From Maritimibacter sp. (GTDB lineage: Bacteria > Pseudomonadota > Alphaproteobacteria > Rhodobacterales > Rhodobacteraceae): DNA of 64,000 bases. Position 1 is the stretch's first letter; every line of letters starts with the position of its first letter. Position numbers and translations under genes: made by a program. A model generated the notes under the pieces. The model saw nothing but the letters and a program-made list of their open reading frames with translations. It searched no databases and was not told where the DNA came from. Of the stretch, positions 54,210 to 62,750 are shown in pieces. Location of the stretch: the NCBI GenBank assembly GCA_017792445.1, contig CP051232.1, positions 1,860,001-1,924,000 on the forward strand. Reading direction: 5' to 3'.

Positions 54210-54994
54210 CACCGGACCTGCGCGGTAGAGGCCAGCATCTGATCGGCGGCAGTGATCACCTTGGCGTTCAGTTCATAGCCACGCTGTGCCTCGATCAGTT
54301 CGGTGATTTCGCGGACGGCATCCACCGAGCTATCCTCAAGATACCCTTGCCGGATCGTTCCAAGTCCGTTTTCGCCCGGAAGTCCCACCAGCGCGGCGCC
54401 CGAAGCCGCCGTCTCGACGAACAGGTTGCTGCCGACCGCCTCCAGCCCTTTGGCGTTCGAGAATCCGGCCAGTGAAAGCTGGCCAAGGTTCTCCGGCTCG
54501 ACCGCGTCCGTGAAATAGGCGAACACCTCGCCCTGCGCATTGATCGAGATAGAGCGGGCGTCGTCCGGGATCACGATATCGGGGACGACGGGAAAGCCGT
54601 CGGACGTGACGATCAGCCCGTCGGCGGTGCGCTTCAGCCCGCCGTCGCGGGTAAAGGCGGCGCGTCCGTCCGGCAGGGTGACTTCGAAGAACCCGTTCCC
54701 CTCGATCGCGATATCAAGGTCGCCTCCGGTCACAGACAGCGAGCCCTGCGCCAGCACCACAGAGACCGAGGCGGGGCGGACACCCAGCCCCAACTGCACC
54801 CCGGTCGGCAGGACGGTGCCGTCGGTTGCGTTCACGGTGCCCGGGCGGGCGAGTTGCTGGTAATGCAGGTCGGCGAATTCGGCGACGCGGGCGTTGTAGC
54901 CCGTGGTGCTCATGTTCGCGAGGTTGTTCGATACGACCTCGACCCGCATCTGCTGGGCGCTCATTCCGGTGGCGGCGATCTGCAGGGCGCGCAT
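54209..54994 (-). CDS. flgG: Flagellar distal rod protein FlgG
   Basis: A 261-residue rod protein of full family length. The N-terminal axial motif is MRVEVVSNNLANMSTTGYNA, the middle is GDLDIAIEGNGFFEVTLPDG and the C-terminal helix is LIEAQRGYELNAKVITAADQ. It forms the long distal rod that spans the periplasm. It follows flgF after 18 bases and precedes flgA with a TGATG overlap. Confidence 0.96.
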   Translation of the reverse strand: MRALQIAATGMSAQQMRVEVVSNNLANMSTTGYNARVAEFADLHYQQLARPGTVNATDGTVLPTGVQLGLGVRPASVSVVLAQGSLSVTGGDLDIAIEGNGFFEVTLPDGRAAFTRDGGLKRTADGLIVTSDGFPVVPDIVIPDDARSISINAQGEVFAYFTDAVEPENLGQLSLAGFSNAKGLEAVGSNLFVETAASGAALVGLPGENGLGTIRQGYLEDSSVDAVREITELIEAQRGYELNAKVITAADQMLASTAQVR

Positions 54995-55012
54995 GGTGGC
55001 TCCTTCGTGCTG

Positions 55013-55729
55013 TTACTGGCCGAGCGTCCTGACGACGGCCCGGATACGTTCATCCTCGCGTTCGAGGAACTTCTGACCCTGCTCATAGGCGTGCTGAACC
55101 TCGATCATCCGCGCGATCTCGGTGATGGCGTTGACGTTGGAATCCTCAAGGAACCCTTGCAGGATGACGCCGCCTTCGACCGGCTGGGCGCCGCCTTCGG
55201 GCAGAAAGCGGCTTCCGGCGCGGCGATTGAGATCGAGTGGATCAATCGGTTCCCATAGCCCGAGTTCCGCGAACGGCTGGCCGTCAACGGACAGCGTGCC
55301 ATCGGCTGCGACGGCGACCGAAGCGGCATCTGCCGGAACGAAAACGGGAGCCCCGGCGGCATCCAGCAACCGGGCGCCGTCGGGCGCGACAAGCTCGCCC
55401 TCTGCGCTGGGCGTGAAGCTGCCCGCACGGGTCAGCATCTGGCCCTCGGGCGTTTCGACCAGGAAGAACCCATCGCCCTCGATCGCGAAGTCGAAGGTTC
55501 CGTTGGTCTGGCTGAGCGGCCCCTGTTGCCGGTCGACATTGCGGACGTGCGCGTTCGCCATCGACAGGCTGTCGGTGCCATGGCCGGTGGTACGGACGAA
55601 TTCCTCGAAGATCAGCGCCTCGCGCCGGTAGCCGGTCGTCGAGAGGTTCGCGATGTTGTGGGCGATGGCGTCCATCGACCGCATCAGCCCCGATTGCCGG
55701 GTCAGGATCACATATCCGGGATTGTCCAT
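55013..55729 (-). CDS. flgF: Flagellar proximal rod protein FlgF
   Basis: A 238-residue rod protein. The N-terminal motif is MDAIAHNIANLSTTGYRREA; the core has GTFDFAIEGDGFFLVETPEG; the C-terminal helix is ITEIARMIEVQHAYEQGQKF. It is shorter than FlgG and follows fliQ in the operon by 4 bases. It forms part of the proximal rod with FlgB and FlgC. Confidence 0.93.
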   Translation of the reverse strand: MDNPGYVILTRQSGLMRSMDAIAHNIANLSTTGYRREALIFEEFVRTTGHGTDSLSMANAHVRNVDRQQGPLSQTNGTFDFAIEGDGFFLVETPEGQMLTRAGSFTPSAEGELVAPDGARLLDAAGAPVFVPADAASVAVAADGTLSVDGQPFAELGLWEPIDPLDLNRRAGSRFLPEGGAQPVEGGVILQGFLEDSNVNAITEIARMIEVQHAYEQGQKFLEREDERIRAVVRTLGQ

Positions 55730-55733
55730 GCGC

Positions 55734-56003
55734 CTAGCCTCCGGCGATCAGCGGGACCAGCTGCCGGGTGAAGAACCCGGTCAGCGTTTCGGTCATGAAG
55801 CCCAACGACACCCAGAACACCGCGACGATGGCGGCGAGTTTCGGCACGAACGTCAGCGTCATTTCCTGCACCGAGGTCAGTGCCTGGAACAGGCCGATGA
55901 TCAGGCCCGCCACCAGGGCGACGGCAAGGATCGGGGCCGAGATCTTGACCGAGATCCATAGCCCCTGCCGCAGGGTGTCGTAGAACAGCAGTTCATCCAG
56001 CAT
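55734..56003 (-). CDS. fliQ: Flagellar type III export protein FliQ
   Basis: An 89-residue inner-membrane protein with two spans and the FliQ pattern LRQGLWISVKISAPILAVAL, LIIGLFQALTSVQEMTLTFV, PKLAAIVAVFW. It is of the usual length for the family and part of the FliP-FliQ-FliR export gate. It sits between fliE and flgF. The ATG at 56003 has a weak ribosome site, 4 bases after the fliE stop, so coupling is likely. Confidence 0.94.
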   Translation of the reverse strand: MLDELLFYDTLRQGLWISVKISAPILAVALVAGLIIGLFQALTSVQEMTLTFVPKLAAIVAVFWVSLGFMTETLTGFFTRQLVPLIAGG

Positions 56004-56007
56004 CGGA

Positions 56008-56304
56008 TCAGACCGGCATCCGCAGGATTTCCTGATACGCCTCGACGACCTTGTCGCGGACCGTAATCGCGGTTTCGACCGCAAGTTCCGTCTGGGCCAG
56101 CGCCGTGACCAGCGCGTGCGGGTCCGCATCGCCCGCCATTGCCGCGGTCGCTGTCTCTTCGCCGTGGCGCAGGGTTTCGACGAAGCCGGTGGCAAGGCTG
56201 TCGAGCCCTGCCCCAAAGCTGGGTCCGTCCGGCAACGGCTTCGGTTCCGTCGCCGGACGGGTCGCAGCGTATCCCTGCGTGGCTAGTAAAGATCGGATAT
56301 CCAT
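56008..56304 (-). CDS. fliE: Flagellar hook-basal body protein FliE
   Basis: A 98-residue protein that links the MS ring to the rod. The C-terminal family motif is seen as LAQTELAVETAITVRDKVVE followed by AYQEILRMPV; the N-terminus is variable, as usual. It is exported first through the gate. It lies 11 bases after flgC and 4 bases before fliQ. Confidence 0.93.
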   Translation of the reverse strand: MDIRSLLATQGYAATRPATEPKPLPDGPSFGAGLDSLATGFVETLRHGEETATAAMAGDADPHALVTALAQTELAVETAITVRDKVVEAYQEILRMPV

Positions 56305-56315
56305 TCTGGGTCCTC

Positions 56316-56708
56316 CTATCTCCGGAGCAGTTCGAGCAGGCGGGTCGACATCTGCCGTGCCTGATCGAACATCTTGAGGTTCGCCTCGTAGCTGCGCTGC
56401 GCTTCGCGCGCGTCAGCGATTTCGACCACCAGATCGACGTTCGATCCATCATGGTGGCCGGTTTCGTCGGACATCGGATGCGACGGGTCGAAAACCCGCG
56501 GCAGCTCCGTCCGGTCCAGCCGGACGCGTCCGGTCTCGACAAGACCGGTTGGGCGTCCGGCGTCCATGGCTTCCGAGAAGCCCATGGTCTTGCGCCGATA
56601 GCCGGGGGTGTCGGCATTGGCGATGTTCTCGGACACGTGGCGCAGGCGTGCGGCCTGGGCCTTCATGCCGCTTGCCGATGCCGTGAGTGTCTTCATCAGG
56701 TCGTTCAT
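56316..56708 (-). CDS. flgC: Flagellar proximal rod protein FlgC
   Basis: A 130-residue rod protein. The N-terminal motif is RLRHVSENIANADTPGYRRK and the C-terminal helix is DAREAQRSYEANLKMFDQAR with the family ending MSTRLLELL. The conserved YxxN-type helix allows axial packing. It follows flgB by 9 bases and precedes fliE by 11 bases. Confidence 0.95.
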   Translation of the reverse strand: MNDLMKTLTASASGMKAQAARLRHVSENIANADTPGYRRKTMGFSEAMDAGRPTGLVETGRVRLDRTELPRVFDPSHPMSDETGHHDGSNVDLVVEIADAREAQRSYEANLKMFDQARQMSTRLLELLRR

Positions 56709-56717
56709 CCGCGCCCC

Positions 56718-57125
56718 CTATCGACCGCGGCCAAGCGAGGTGCGCAGGATGTTTCTGGCGCTTTCGTAAACGGACAGGGCGGTTTCGTGATCGTGCTTGA
56801 TCGCGACCGATTTCATCATCTCGGCCTCAAGCGAAACGGTGTTGCCGTTCGGCGCCGCGCCCGACCGCGTTTCGATGCGGGACAGGCGGGCTTCGGCCGT
56901 CGCGGCGGCCCCGATGGGGCTTGCCCCAAGATGGCCGGGGCGCGTGCTGCGCATGCCGTCACCGGCCTTGTCAGAGCCGTAGACCTCGGAAAACGGGGCA
57001 AGGTCGCCCGCGCGATAGCCGGGTGTGTCGGCATTGGCGACGTTGGCGGCAACTTCGGCCTGCCGCGCGCTGGAATGCAATGCCAGCGCGTTCGCCATGC
57101 GAAAGATCTCCAGGTTTTGGAACAT
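56718..57125 (-). CDS. flgB: Flagellar proximal rod protein FlgB
   Basis: A 135-residue rod protein. The N-terminal part AEVAANVANADTPGYRAGDL is the rod motif; the C-terminal helix is HDHETALSVYESARNILRTS. It starts a nine-gene minus-strand operon (flgB, flgC, fliE, fliQ, flgF, flgG, flgA, flgH, second fliL). The divergent fliI starts 83 bases away; the gap has one TTAA half-site but no convincing CtrA site. Confidence 0.94.
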   Translation of the reverse strand: MFQNLEIFRMANALALHSSARQAEVAANVANADTPGYRAGDLAPFSEVYGSDKAGDGMRSTRPGHLGASPIGAAATAEARLSRIETRSGAAPNGNTVSLEAEMMKSVAIKHDHETALSVYESARNILRTSLGRGR

Positions 57126-57207
57126 CGGGGCTTCTCCCTCGAAACTTCAACCGGGATTTAACCCTGATTCCTTTAGAAACCGTTTCGTGGACACGGGAGG
57201 TTTTGAA

Positions 57208-58536
57208 ATGACGGGTATCGGGCTTGATGCGCTGCGGGCAGAGATCAGGGCGATCCGGTCGGTGCATCCTGTCGGGCGGATCAGTGCGCTGGGCAGTGGC
57301 ATCGTCACGGTCACGGGACTGTCCGACTGCGCCGCGCTTGGCGATCTTGTGTCGCTGCCTGACGGTCACGGCGATGCGATGCTGGGCGAGGTCCTGACGC
57401 TGACGCCGTCTTGCGTGACGATCCTGCCTGACGGCAGCGCAGAGGGGCTGCAGATCGGCGACCATGTCGTGCATCTGGGGCAGAATTCGGTCGCGCCGCA
57501 CGAAAGCTGGATCGGTCGTGTCATCGATCCGTTCGGAAAGGCGCTGGATGGCGGCGCGATCCTGCGGGGCGACCGCGCGCGGCCCTTGCGCGGGGTGCCG
57601 TTGAACCCGACGGCGCGGCGCGGTCTGGGGCCGCGACTGGACACCGGGATGGCCGTTTTCGACACCTTGCTGCCGATTGTCCGTGGTCAGCGCATCGGGC
57701 TGTTCGCGGGCTCGGGCGTGGGCAAGTCGACCCTGCTGGCACGGCTTGCCCTTGGTCTGCAGGCGGACATCGTCGTAATCGCCCTGATCGGAGAACGCGG
57801 GCGCGAGGTGCGCGAATTCGTCGAGCGGGTGCTGGGCCCCGAGGGGATGAAGCGCGCGGTGGTCGTTGCGGCGACCTCGGACACCTCGCCCATGGTCCGG
57901 CGCCGCTGTGCATGGACCGCGATGGCGGTTGCCGAGCACTTTCGCGACCGGGGCCGGCAGGTTCTTTTCATGGCCGATTCGGTCACCCGCTTTGCCGATG
58001 CGCATCGCGAGGTCGCGCTGGCGGCGGGCGAAAGTGGCAGCCTGCGCGGCTATCCTCCGTCCACGGCGCATCTTGTGACGGCCCTGTGCGAACGCGCGGG
58101 CACCGGGACCGAGACCAGCGGCGACATCACGGCGGTCTTCAGCGTGCTGGTCGCCGGGTCGGATATGGAGGAACCGGTAGCCGACATTCTGCGCGGCGTA
58201 CTGGACGGGCATGTGGTGCTTGACCGGCGCATCGCGGAGCGGGGCCGGTTCCCGGCGATCGACCTGCTACGTTCGGTATCGCGGTCGCTGCCGCTGGCGG
58301 CGACAGAGGCCGAGAATGCTCTGATCGCCGAAGCGCGTCATCGGCTTGGCACCTACGACCGGTCAGAGATGATGATCCAGGCGGGTTTGTACACCGCAGG
58401 CTCTGATCCGGAAATCGATGCCGCGATCCGTGTGTTTCCGGCGCTGGATGCCTTCCTTGCCGAGAATGCCCGGGGCGGCATCGACCAGAGCTTCGCGCAA
58501 CTGCGGGCGTGTCTGGGGCACGACCCGGCAGGCTGA
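57208..58536 (+). CDS. fliI: Flagellar export ATPase FliI
   Basis: A 442-residue ATPase homologous to F1-beta. The Walker A motif is GLFAGSGVGKSTLLARLALG (about residues 170-180), the next element is ALIGERGREVREFVER and Walker B is QVLFMADSVTRFADAHREVA. GYPPSTAHLVTALCERAGTG and the C-terminal DRSEMMIQAGLYTAGSDPEI complete the pattern. It energises substrate unloading at the export gate. GGGAGG lies seven bases before the ATG at 57208. It is alone on the plus strand and converges with the DUF1217 gene. Confidence 0.95.
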   Translation: MTGIGLDALRAEIRAIRSVHPVGRISALGSGIVTVTGLSDCAALGDLVSLPDGHGDAMLGEVLTLTPSCVTILPDGSAEGLQIGDHVVHLGQNSVAPHESWIGRVIDPFGKALDGGAILRGDRARPLRGVPLNPTARRGLGPRLDTGMAVFDTLLPIVRGQRIGLFAGSGVGKSTLLARLALGLQADIVVIALIGERGREVREFVERVLGPEGMKRAVVVAATSDTSPMVRRRCAWTAMAVAEHFRDRGRQVLFMADSVTRFADAHREVALAAGESGSLRGYPPSTAHLVTALCERAGTGTETSGDITAVFSVLVAGSDMEEPVADILRGVLDGHVVLDRRIAERGRFPAIDLLRSVSRSLPLAATEAENALIAEARHRLGTYDRSEMMIQAGLYTAGSDPEIDAAIRVFPALDAFLAENARGGIDQSFAQLRACLGHDPAG

Positions 58537-58542
58537 TCGGCG

Positions 58543-59373
58543 CTATCCTGTCAGGATGTTCAGCAGCCCGCCAGCACCGCCCGCGTTCTGCAGCAGGGTC
58601 AGGGCGGTGCTTTGCCCGTACTGGCTGGACGTGAAGGTTTCCGTCTGGCTGCGCAGAAGGAACAGTTTCACCAGCTCTTCCCGTTTCGCGGGGTCGGTAA
58701 ATTGCGCGACTTCTCCATCGCCGAAACGCGAGGCGGCACGGTCACGGAAGATCGTCAACTGCTGGTCAAGGTCGAGCGCGCCGACCGAAGAGGGAAGGCC
58801 CAGCGCATATTCGAACACACGCCGTACCGGCGCCTGCCCCATCACCGTGAACCATCGGCCATTCTCCGTCGTGTCCCGCTCGGCAATCTCTGACAGGGCG
58901 CCGTCCAGCCCAAGCGCAAGCCGCATCGATTCGTCCTGTTCACCGACCGCGATCTCGAACTGTTTTTCGCGGTAGGCGCTGACGATCTCGTCGCCGAAGG
59001 TCGACAAAGCGGTTCGGGGCGTATCGAAGTCACCGAACCCGAAGGCTTTGGAAAGCTGAAGGTAACGTTTGTCCGACAGCCGGTTTGCCAGCGCGTCATC
59101 CTTCAGGGTTCCATCCTCTAGAACCTTTTGGATGAAGTACTTGCTGCCGATGTCCTCATCCAGGCCGAAGGCGCCAAGCGCGACCTGCAGCAGCCGTCGG
59201 TCCGCCACGAGATCCTCGGCGGTCTGAACCTCACCGATCTTTTCTGCGAAGTAATCGGTGTTGCGCCGCATGGCGGCGGAATTGTCGAACGCCGCCTGCT
59301 GGTCGGTCCGGGTGCGCGTCAGAAACGCCCACCCGGCATATCCACCGATGGGCACGACCGGCGTATATGTCAT
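58543..59373 (-). CDS. DUF1217 family flagellar-locus protein
   Basis: A 276-residue helical protein of the DUF1217 family common in alphaproteobacterial flagellar loci. Typical are FAEKIGEVQTAEDLVADRRL, LQVALGAFGLDEDIGSKYFI and YLQLSKAFGFGDFDTPRTAL, repeated helical blocks with a conserved Phe-Gly pattern. It follows flbT with an ATGA overlap and is the last gene of the flagellin operon. Its function is unknown; an export or filament-related role is inferred only from context. Confidence 0.85.
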   Translation of the reverse strand: MTYTPVVPIGGYAGWAFLTRTRTDQQAAFDNSAAMRRNTDYFAEKIGEVQTAEDLVADRRLLQVALGAFGLDEDIGSKYFIQKVLEDGTLKDDALANRLSDKRYLQLSKAFGFGDFDTPRTALSTFGDEIVSAYREKQFEIAVGEQDESMRLALGLDGALSEIAERDTTENGRWFTVMGQAPVRRVFEYALGLPSSVGALDLDQQLTIFRDRAASRFGDGEVAQFTDPAKREELVKLFLLRSQTETFTSSQYGQSTALTLLQNAGGAGGLLNILTG

Positions 59374-59774
59374 TCTTTCATCGCGGCCAGCAGCCGCTCC
59401 TCCCGGGGCATCAATGTGCGCAACGCCTTTAGCGCCTGGTAGAATTGCGCATCCATCACGGCCTCTGTCGCCGCGGCGAGCTGTGCCCGGCTGTCGCTGT
59501 CGCGAAGAACCTGGCTTAGTTGCTCGATCCCGCGCAGCAGCTGAATTCGCGCTTCCTCGGGCTCTGCGTCGCCGGACAGAACCAACTGGGCAATGTAACA
59601 GACCCGGCGAACAGGTGTGTTGACCTCTTCCGGATGGATCGCGTCGCGCAGGCGCAGGATGTTGACGTTCGGCGTGACGATGGAAAGCCGCGAGCGACGT
59701 TCGCCGTTCTCGATGACCGCGCCGTTGATCAGGACCCTTTCGCGCGGGCCCAGTTTCAGGACCAGCCCGCTCAT
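59370..59774 (-). CDS. flbT: Flagellin synthesis repressor FlbT
   Basis: A 134-residue post-transcriptional regulator. The family stretches are LVLKLGPRERVLINGAVIEN, RSRLSIVTPNVNILRLRDAI, RRVCYIAQLVLSGD and DAQFYQALKALRTLMPREER. In Caulobacter, FlbT binds flagellin mRNA leaders and promotes their decay. It overlaps flaF and the DUF1217 gene by ATGA. Two stem-loops in the flagellin leader here are possible targets. Confidence 0.93.
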   Translation of the reverse strand: MSGLVLKLGPRERVLINGAVIENGERRSRLSIVTPNVNILRLRDAIHPEEVNTPVRRVCYIAQLVLSGDAEPEEARIQLLRGIEQLSQVLRDSDSRAQLAAATEAVMDAQFYQALKALRTLMPREERLLAAMKE

Positions 59775-60151
59775 GGTGTGGCGGCCTCTTGCTGTCGCAG
59801 GCCGCGCATCACGGCCGTGTTGATCTCTATCAGGATGTCGACGCCGGCCTTGCCAGACAGCACTTTGGGGCTGTGATGGTTGGTGAACTCCGCCAGATAG
59901 AAGATCTGTGCGCGCAGTGGTTCCGGCAACGTGTTCCCAGCGTCGGCCACATCCCCGGCCAGCAAGGTCCAAAGTCGGCGGTTCTCGTGGATCGCGGCGG
60001 CCAGCGCGTTGAACCCGGGCTTGCCGCTAGAGGCGGCTTCTTTCATCCGGCGCGTTATTCTTGCGAACGCGTCGTATTCGTTCCCCTGGTGGGTGCGGAT
60101 CGGAGCCGCAGAGTTGGTGTAGGCCGTTCGAGCCATGTGCAGGGCGCTCAC
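59771..60151 (-). CDS. flaF: Flagellin regulator FlaF
   Basis: A 126-residue protein of the FlaF family, which acts with FlbT, promoting flagellin synthesis in Caulobacter and Brucella. Seen are MARTAYTNSAAPIRTHQGNE, LAAAIHENRRLWTLLAGDVA and PLRAQIFYLAEFTNHHSPKV. A GTG at 60151 has AAGGA seven bases upstream and is preferred over the ATG four codons later. It lies 91 bases downstream of flagellin and overlaps flbT. Confidence 0.92.
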   Translation of the reverse strand: MSALHMARTAYTNSAAPIRTHQGNEYDAFARITRRMKEAASSGKPGFNALAAAIHENRRLWTLLAGDVADAGNTLPEPLRAQIFYLAEFTNHHSPKVLSGKAGVDILIEINTAVMRGLRQQEAATP

Positions 60152-60209
60152 GTCGGAATCCTTCCCGAAAAGTGCAAAGGCTGGGTGCGGGCGAAGCCGC
60201 GGCTAAGCA

Positions 60210-60232
60210 GGGGCGCGGAGTTGCCGCGCCCC
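60210..60232 (-). promoter_or_regulatory. Stem-loop between flagellin and flaF
   Basis: A perfect 9-bp stem (60210-60218 with 60224-60232, five-base loop), 11 bases after the flagellin stop. No T-run follows on the minus strand, so it may protect the flagellin 3' end or reduce read-through into flaF-flbT. Confidence 0.6.
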
Positions 60233-60242
60233 GACCGTGGGC

Positions 60243-61742
60243 TTAGCGGAACAGCGACAGGATCGACTGCGGCGCCTGATTGGCGATCGACAGCGACTGG
60301 ATTGCCAGCTGTTGCTGCACCTGAAGCGCCTGAAGCCGGGCCGACGCTTCTTCCATGTCGGCGTCGACAAGCGACCCGATACCGGCCTTCAGCGAGTCCA
60401 TCATGCCTTGAACGAACTCGGTCTGGGTTTCGATCCGGCCCTCGTCCGAGCCGAAGGAGGATGCGGCGTCGATCGAGTTCTGGATCAGCGTCTCGATGTT
60501 GCCCAGAGCAGCGTCTGCGCCTTCGTCAGTGGTGACGTCGATGTCATCCAGACCGAACAGTCCGCCCGTCGCCTCGCCACCGGCGGCGCCGGTCGACGAG
60601 AAGGCAAGCGTGGTGCCGTCGTTGTCGACCTGAAGCACCCAGGCGTCGGTCGTGCTGTCCTGGATCACGTTGGTCGCGATGTCGGTGACGGCTGCGGCGT
60701 CGATGGCGAGCTTCAGGCCCCGCGCTACATCCTCGAACGTTTCGTTCTTGCCGGCGATGTAGTCGTAGTTCGCCGACCCGATGGTGACGCGATAGCCGTC
60801 CCCTTCGCTGACGCCTGCGGTGGTCGAGAACGTCACGGTCTCGGCCCGTGCGGCGACGGTCCCGGTGGCGTTGGCCGAGGCACCGCCAGCGTCGATGTTG
60901 AACGTACCGGCGGCAGAGTTGGTGCTGGCAACGATATCGACGTCTTCGAACTTGGTCGTCGAATAGATTTCGACCGTCGACGTGTTCAGGACAGCGGTGA
61001 TCCCCTCGATCCCGGCGGCGTTGATCGCAGACACCAGACCGCCCGCAACATCAGCCGTGGTGGCGGCCGCAGCGGCGTAGCTGACGGTGACACCAGCGAT
61101 CTGCATGTTGAACTGTTCGCCGATCACGATGGTACCGGCGATGACCGTGTCGGACTGGATCGCGGTGTTCACGACCGCGGCAGCGCTGTCGGTCGTGTTC
61201 GCGGCCAGCGAAGTGCCGGTGCCGTAAACGCCGGCATCGGTCGTCAGGTCCTGCCGGGAAACGGTGATGTTGGAGGCGCTGACGCTGCCGTCGGACGACC
61301 GGTCGAGGGACGACAGAATGTTCACGTCGTCGGTGCCGGAGATCAGGTTCAGCCCGTTGAACTGCGCGGCGCCGGTGACCGACGAGATCTGGTCGCGCAG
61401 CGCCTGGATGTCGGTCTGGATCTTTGCGCGGTCGACGTTCTCTTCCTGCGCCGCGACGATCTTGCCTTTGATTTCGGTCAGCAGGTCGGTGACCGTTTCC
61501 GAGGCATTCCGCGCGACGGCAACGGTGGACTGGCCCAGTGAGAGGCTTTCCGAGATGCCTTTGAAGCCATTCACGTCGGATTCCATGACCTTCGAAATGG
61601 CCCAGATCGACGCGCTGTCCTTGGCAGAGCCAACCGACTTGCCGGTCGAAATCTCGTTCTGGGTCATCGAGAGCTTGGCATTGACGCCGCGCAGGGTTTG
61701 CAGCGCGACCATCGCGCTGGTGTTCGTCAGAATACTCGACAT
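60243..61742 (-). CDS. Flagellin, filament subunit
   Basis: A 499-residue flagellin. The N-terminal D0/D1 part is SSILTNTSAMVALQTLRGVN and QNEISTGKSVGSAKDSASIW, then a 240-residue variable central domain with beta-rich repeats, and the C-terminal part LQALQVQQQLAIQSLSIANQ with the family end APQSILSLFR. It has no cysteine. A single flagellin gene is seen in the window. AAGGA is nine bases before the ATG. The 257-bp upstream gap contains two stem-loops and should hold its promoter. Confidence 0.95.
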   Translation of the reverse strand: MSSILTNTSAMVALQTLRGVNAKLSMTQNEISTGKSVGSAKDSASIWAISKVMESDVNGFKGISESLSLGQSTVAVARNASETVTDLLTEIKGKIVAAQEENVDRAKIQTDIQALRDQISSVTGAAQFNGLNLISGTDDVNILSSLDRSSDGSVSASNITVSRQDLTTDAGVYGTGTSLAANTTDSAAAVVNTAIQSDTVIAGTIVIGEQFNMQIAGVTVSYAAAAATTADVAGGLVSAINAAGIEGITAVLNTSTVEIYSTTKFEDVDIVASTNSAAGTFNIDAGGASANATGTVAARAETVTFSTTAGVSEGDGYRVTIGSANYDYIAGKNETFEDVARGLKLAIDAAAVTDIATNVIQDSTTDAWVLQVDNDGTTLAFSSTGAAGGEATGGLFGLDDIDVTTDEGADAALGNIETLIQNSIDAASSFGSDEGRIETQTEFVQGMMDSLKAGIGSLVDADMEEASARLQALQVQQQLAIQSLSIANQAPQSILSLFR

Positions 61743-61795
61743 AGAGTTGTTCCTTCATTCGAACGGCGCGGATTTTCGCGCCGGGTTCCGATTGC

Positions 61796-61871
61796 GCCCC
61801 GTCGGGGCGGTTCCAATGCCGTTCTGACTGTTGCGTGAGGGTGTTCGGATCACGCGCCACCCCGTCGGGTG
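61796..61871 (-). promoter_or_regulatory. Two small stem-loops in the flagellin leader
   Basis: GCCCC-GTC-GGGGC at 61796-61808 and CACCC-CGTC-GGGTG at 61858-61871 share the core CCCCGTCGGG. Both lie within 130 bases of the flagellin start. They may be FlbT/FlaF-responsive leader elements. Confidence 0.45.
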
Positions 61872-61999
61872 CGACGCCGTTTCTCGGACGAAATCGGTAA
61901 TAGAATGTGAATTTCCCGCGTCCGCTTCGGGTGTTTTCGCTAAAACTTATCATTAACACCGCATCGGCCCGACGGCGGCAAAGGTGCCGCGCAGATGGG

Positions 62000-62350
62000 C
62001 TATCCTCGTTTCTTCAATGCCTTGGGGCTTTGGGTCAGGATCGTCCGTCGACCAGAGGCGTCGTAGGTATGCAGCTGCTGCGGAGCGTCCAGCGCCTTGA
62101 TCTTCTGGCGGGCGTCGACGAGCCCCTTTCGCGTCGCCTCCAGCAGTCGGCCATTTCGATCCGACATTTTGCGCAGCCGCTCAAAGCTGCTGGGATCTGC
62201 CGCGGCGCCTTGCAGTCGGGATGCCATCCTCTCTTTTTCCCTCGCCAGCTTGTCGAGCGCCGGGAAGTCCCCAAGCAAGATCGCCGCGCGCTCGCGCGCC
62301 AGCAGGTCTTCCATTGCAGACACTGGATCAGCGGCTTCAAACAGAGCCAT
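62000..62350 (-). CDS. FlgN-like flagellar chaperone candidate
   Basis: A 116-residue helical protein (DLLARERAAILLGDFPALDK, LQGAAADPSSFERLRKMSDR, ARQKIKALDAPQQLHTYDAS). The heptad-like leucine pattern and short length agree with FlgN, the chaperone for FlgK and FlgL. It overlaps the flgJ-like gene by 14 bases. It is next to flagellin and FliK-type genes. The family assignment is from shape and position, since FlgN is poorly conserved. Confidence 0.65.
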   Translation of the reverse strand: MALFEAADPVSAMEDLLARERAAILLGDFPALDKLAREKERMASRLQGAAADPSSFERLRKMSDRNGRLLEATRKGLVDARQKIKALDAPQQLHTYDASGRRTILTQSPKALKKRG

Positions 62351-62633
62351 CGCGACGGTCCTTCAACGCTTCGAAAAGGGATTCGGCCAAACCGATCCCG
62401 CCTGCCGCGACCATTTCGGTCGCCTGCGCCTGAACGAGGAAAGATGTGAACTGATCCTCGCCAACGCCCCCGCCGAAGGCGTCCCGCGCCTCGCCGAACC
62501 GTGCAGCTTTGAGCATTTCCGCCAAGAACGTCGATTCAAGCGCGCGCGCCGCTTCGCGCAGGGGCGCGTCGTCGTCGACCGGAGGGGCGGTTCGCGCGAT
62601 GGGCAGGGCGGGTGGTCCTTCGATGACGGGCAT
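62337..62633 (-). CDS. FlgJ-type rod-binding protein (muramidase domain absent)
   Basis: A 98-residue protein carrying only the N-terminal rod-capping domain of FlgJ: REAARALESTFLAEMLKAAR and FTSFLVQAQATEMVAAGGIG followed by LAESLFEAL. In many alphaproteobacteria the muramidase half of FlgJ is missing and a separate lytic transglycosylase replaces it, as seen at 47453 here. First gene of a two-gene minus-strand operon; divergent from the fliK-like gene. Confidence 0.85.
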   Translation of the reverse strand: MPVIEGPPALPIARTAPPVDDDAPLREAARALESTFLAEMLKAARFGEARDAFGGGVGEDQFTSFLVQAQATEMVAAGGIGLAESLFEALKDRRDGSV

Positions 62634-62750
62634 CCGGCGGTTCCTTAAATGCGAACTAGTTTGGGCTTCTATGCACCGCCACCGGTAAAGAACTGGTAAT
62701 CAATCTCGAAGATAAGCGTCCCGTTGGCCGAGGAAGAACGCCCGGGGCAG

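Noticed and set aside
61940-61960. CtrA-like site before flagellin (TTAA-N7-TTTT on the minus strand)
   Set aside because: Two mismatches in the second half-site and a large distance from the start make it too weak.
62644-62660. CtrA-like site between flgJ and fliK (TTAA-N7-CTAG)
   Set aside because: Two mismatches in the second half; such sequences are expected by chance.
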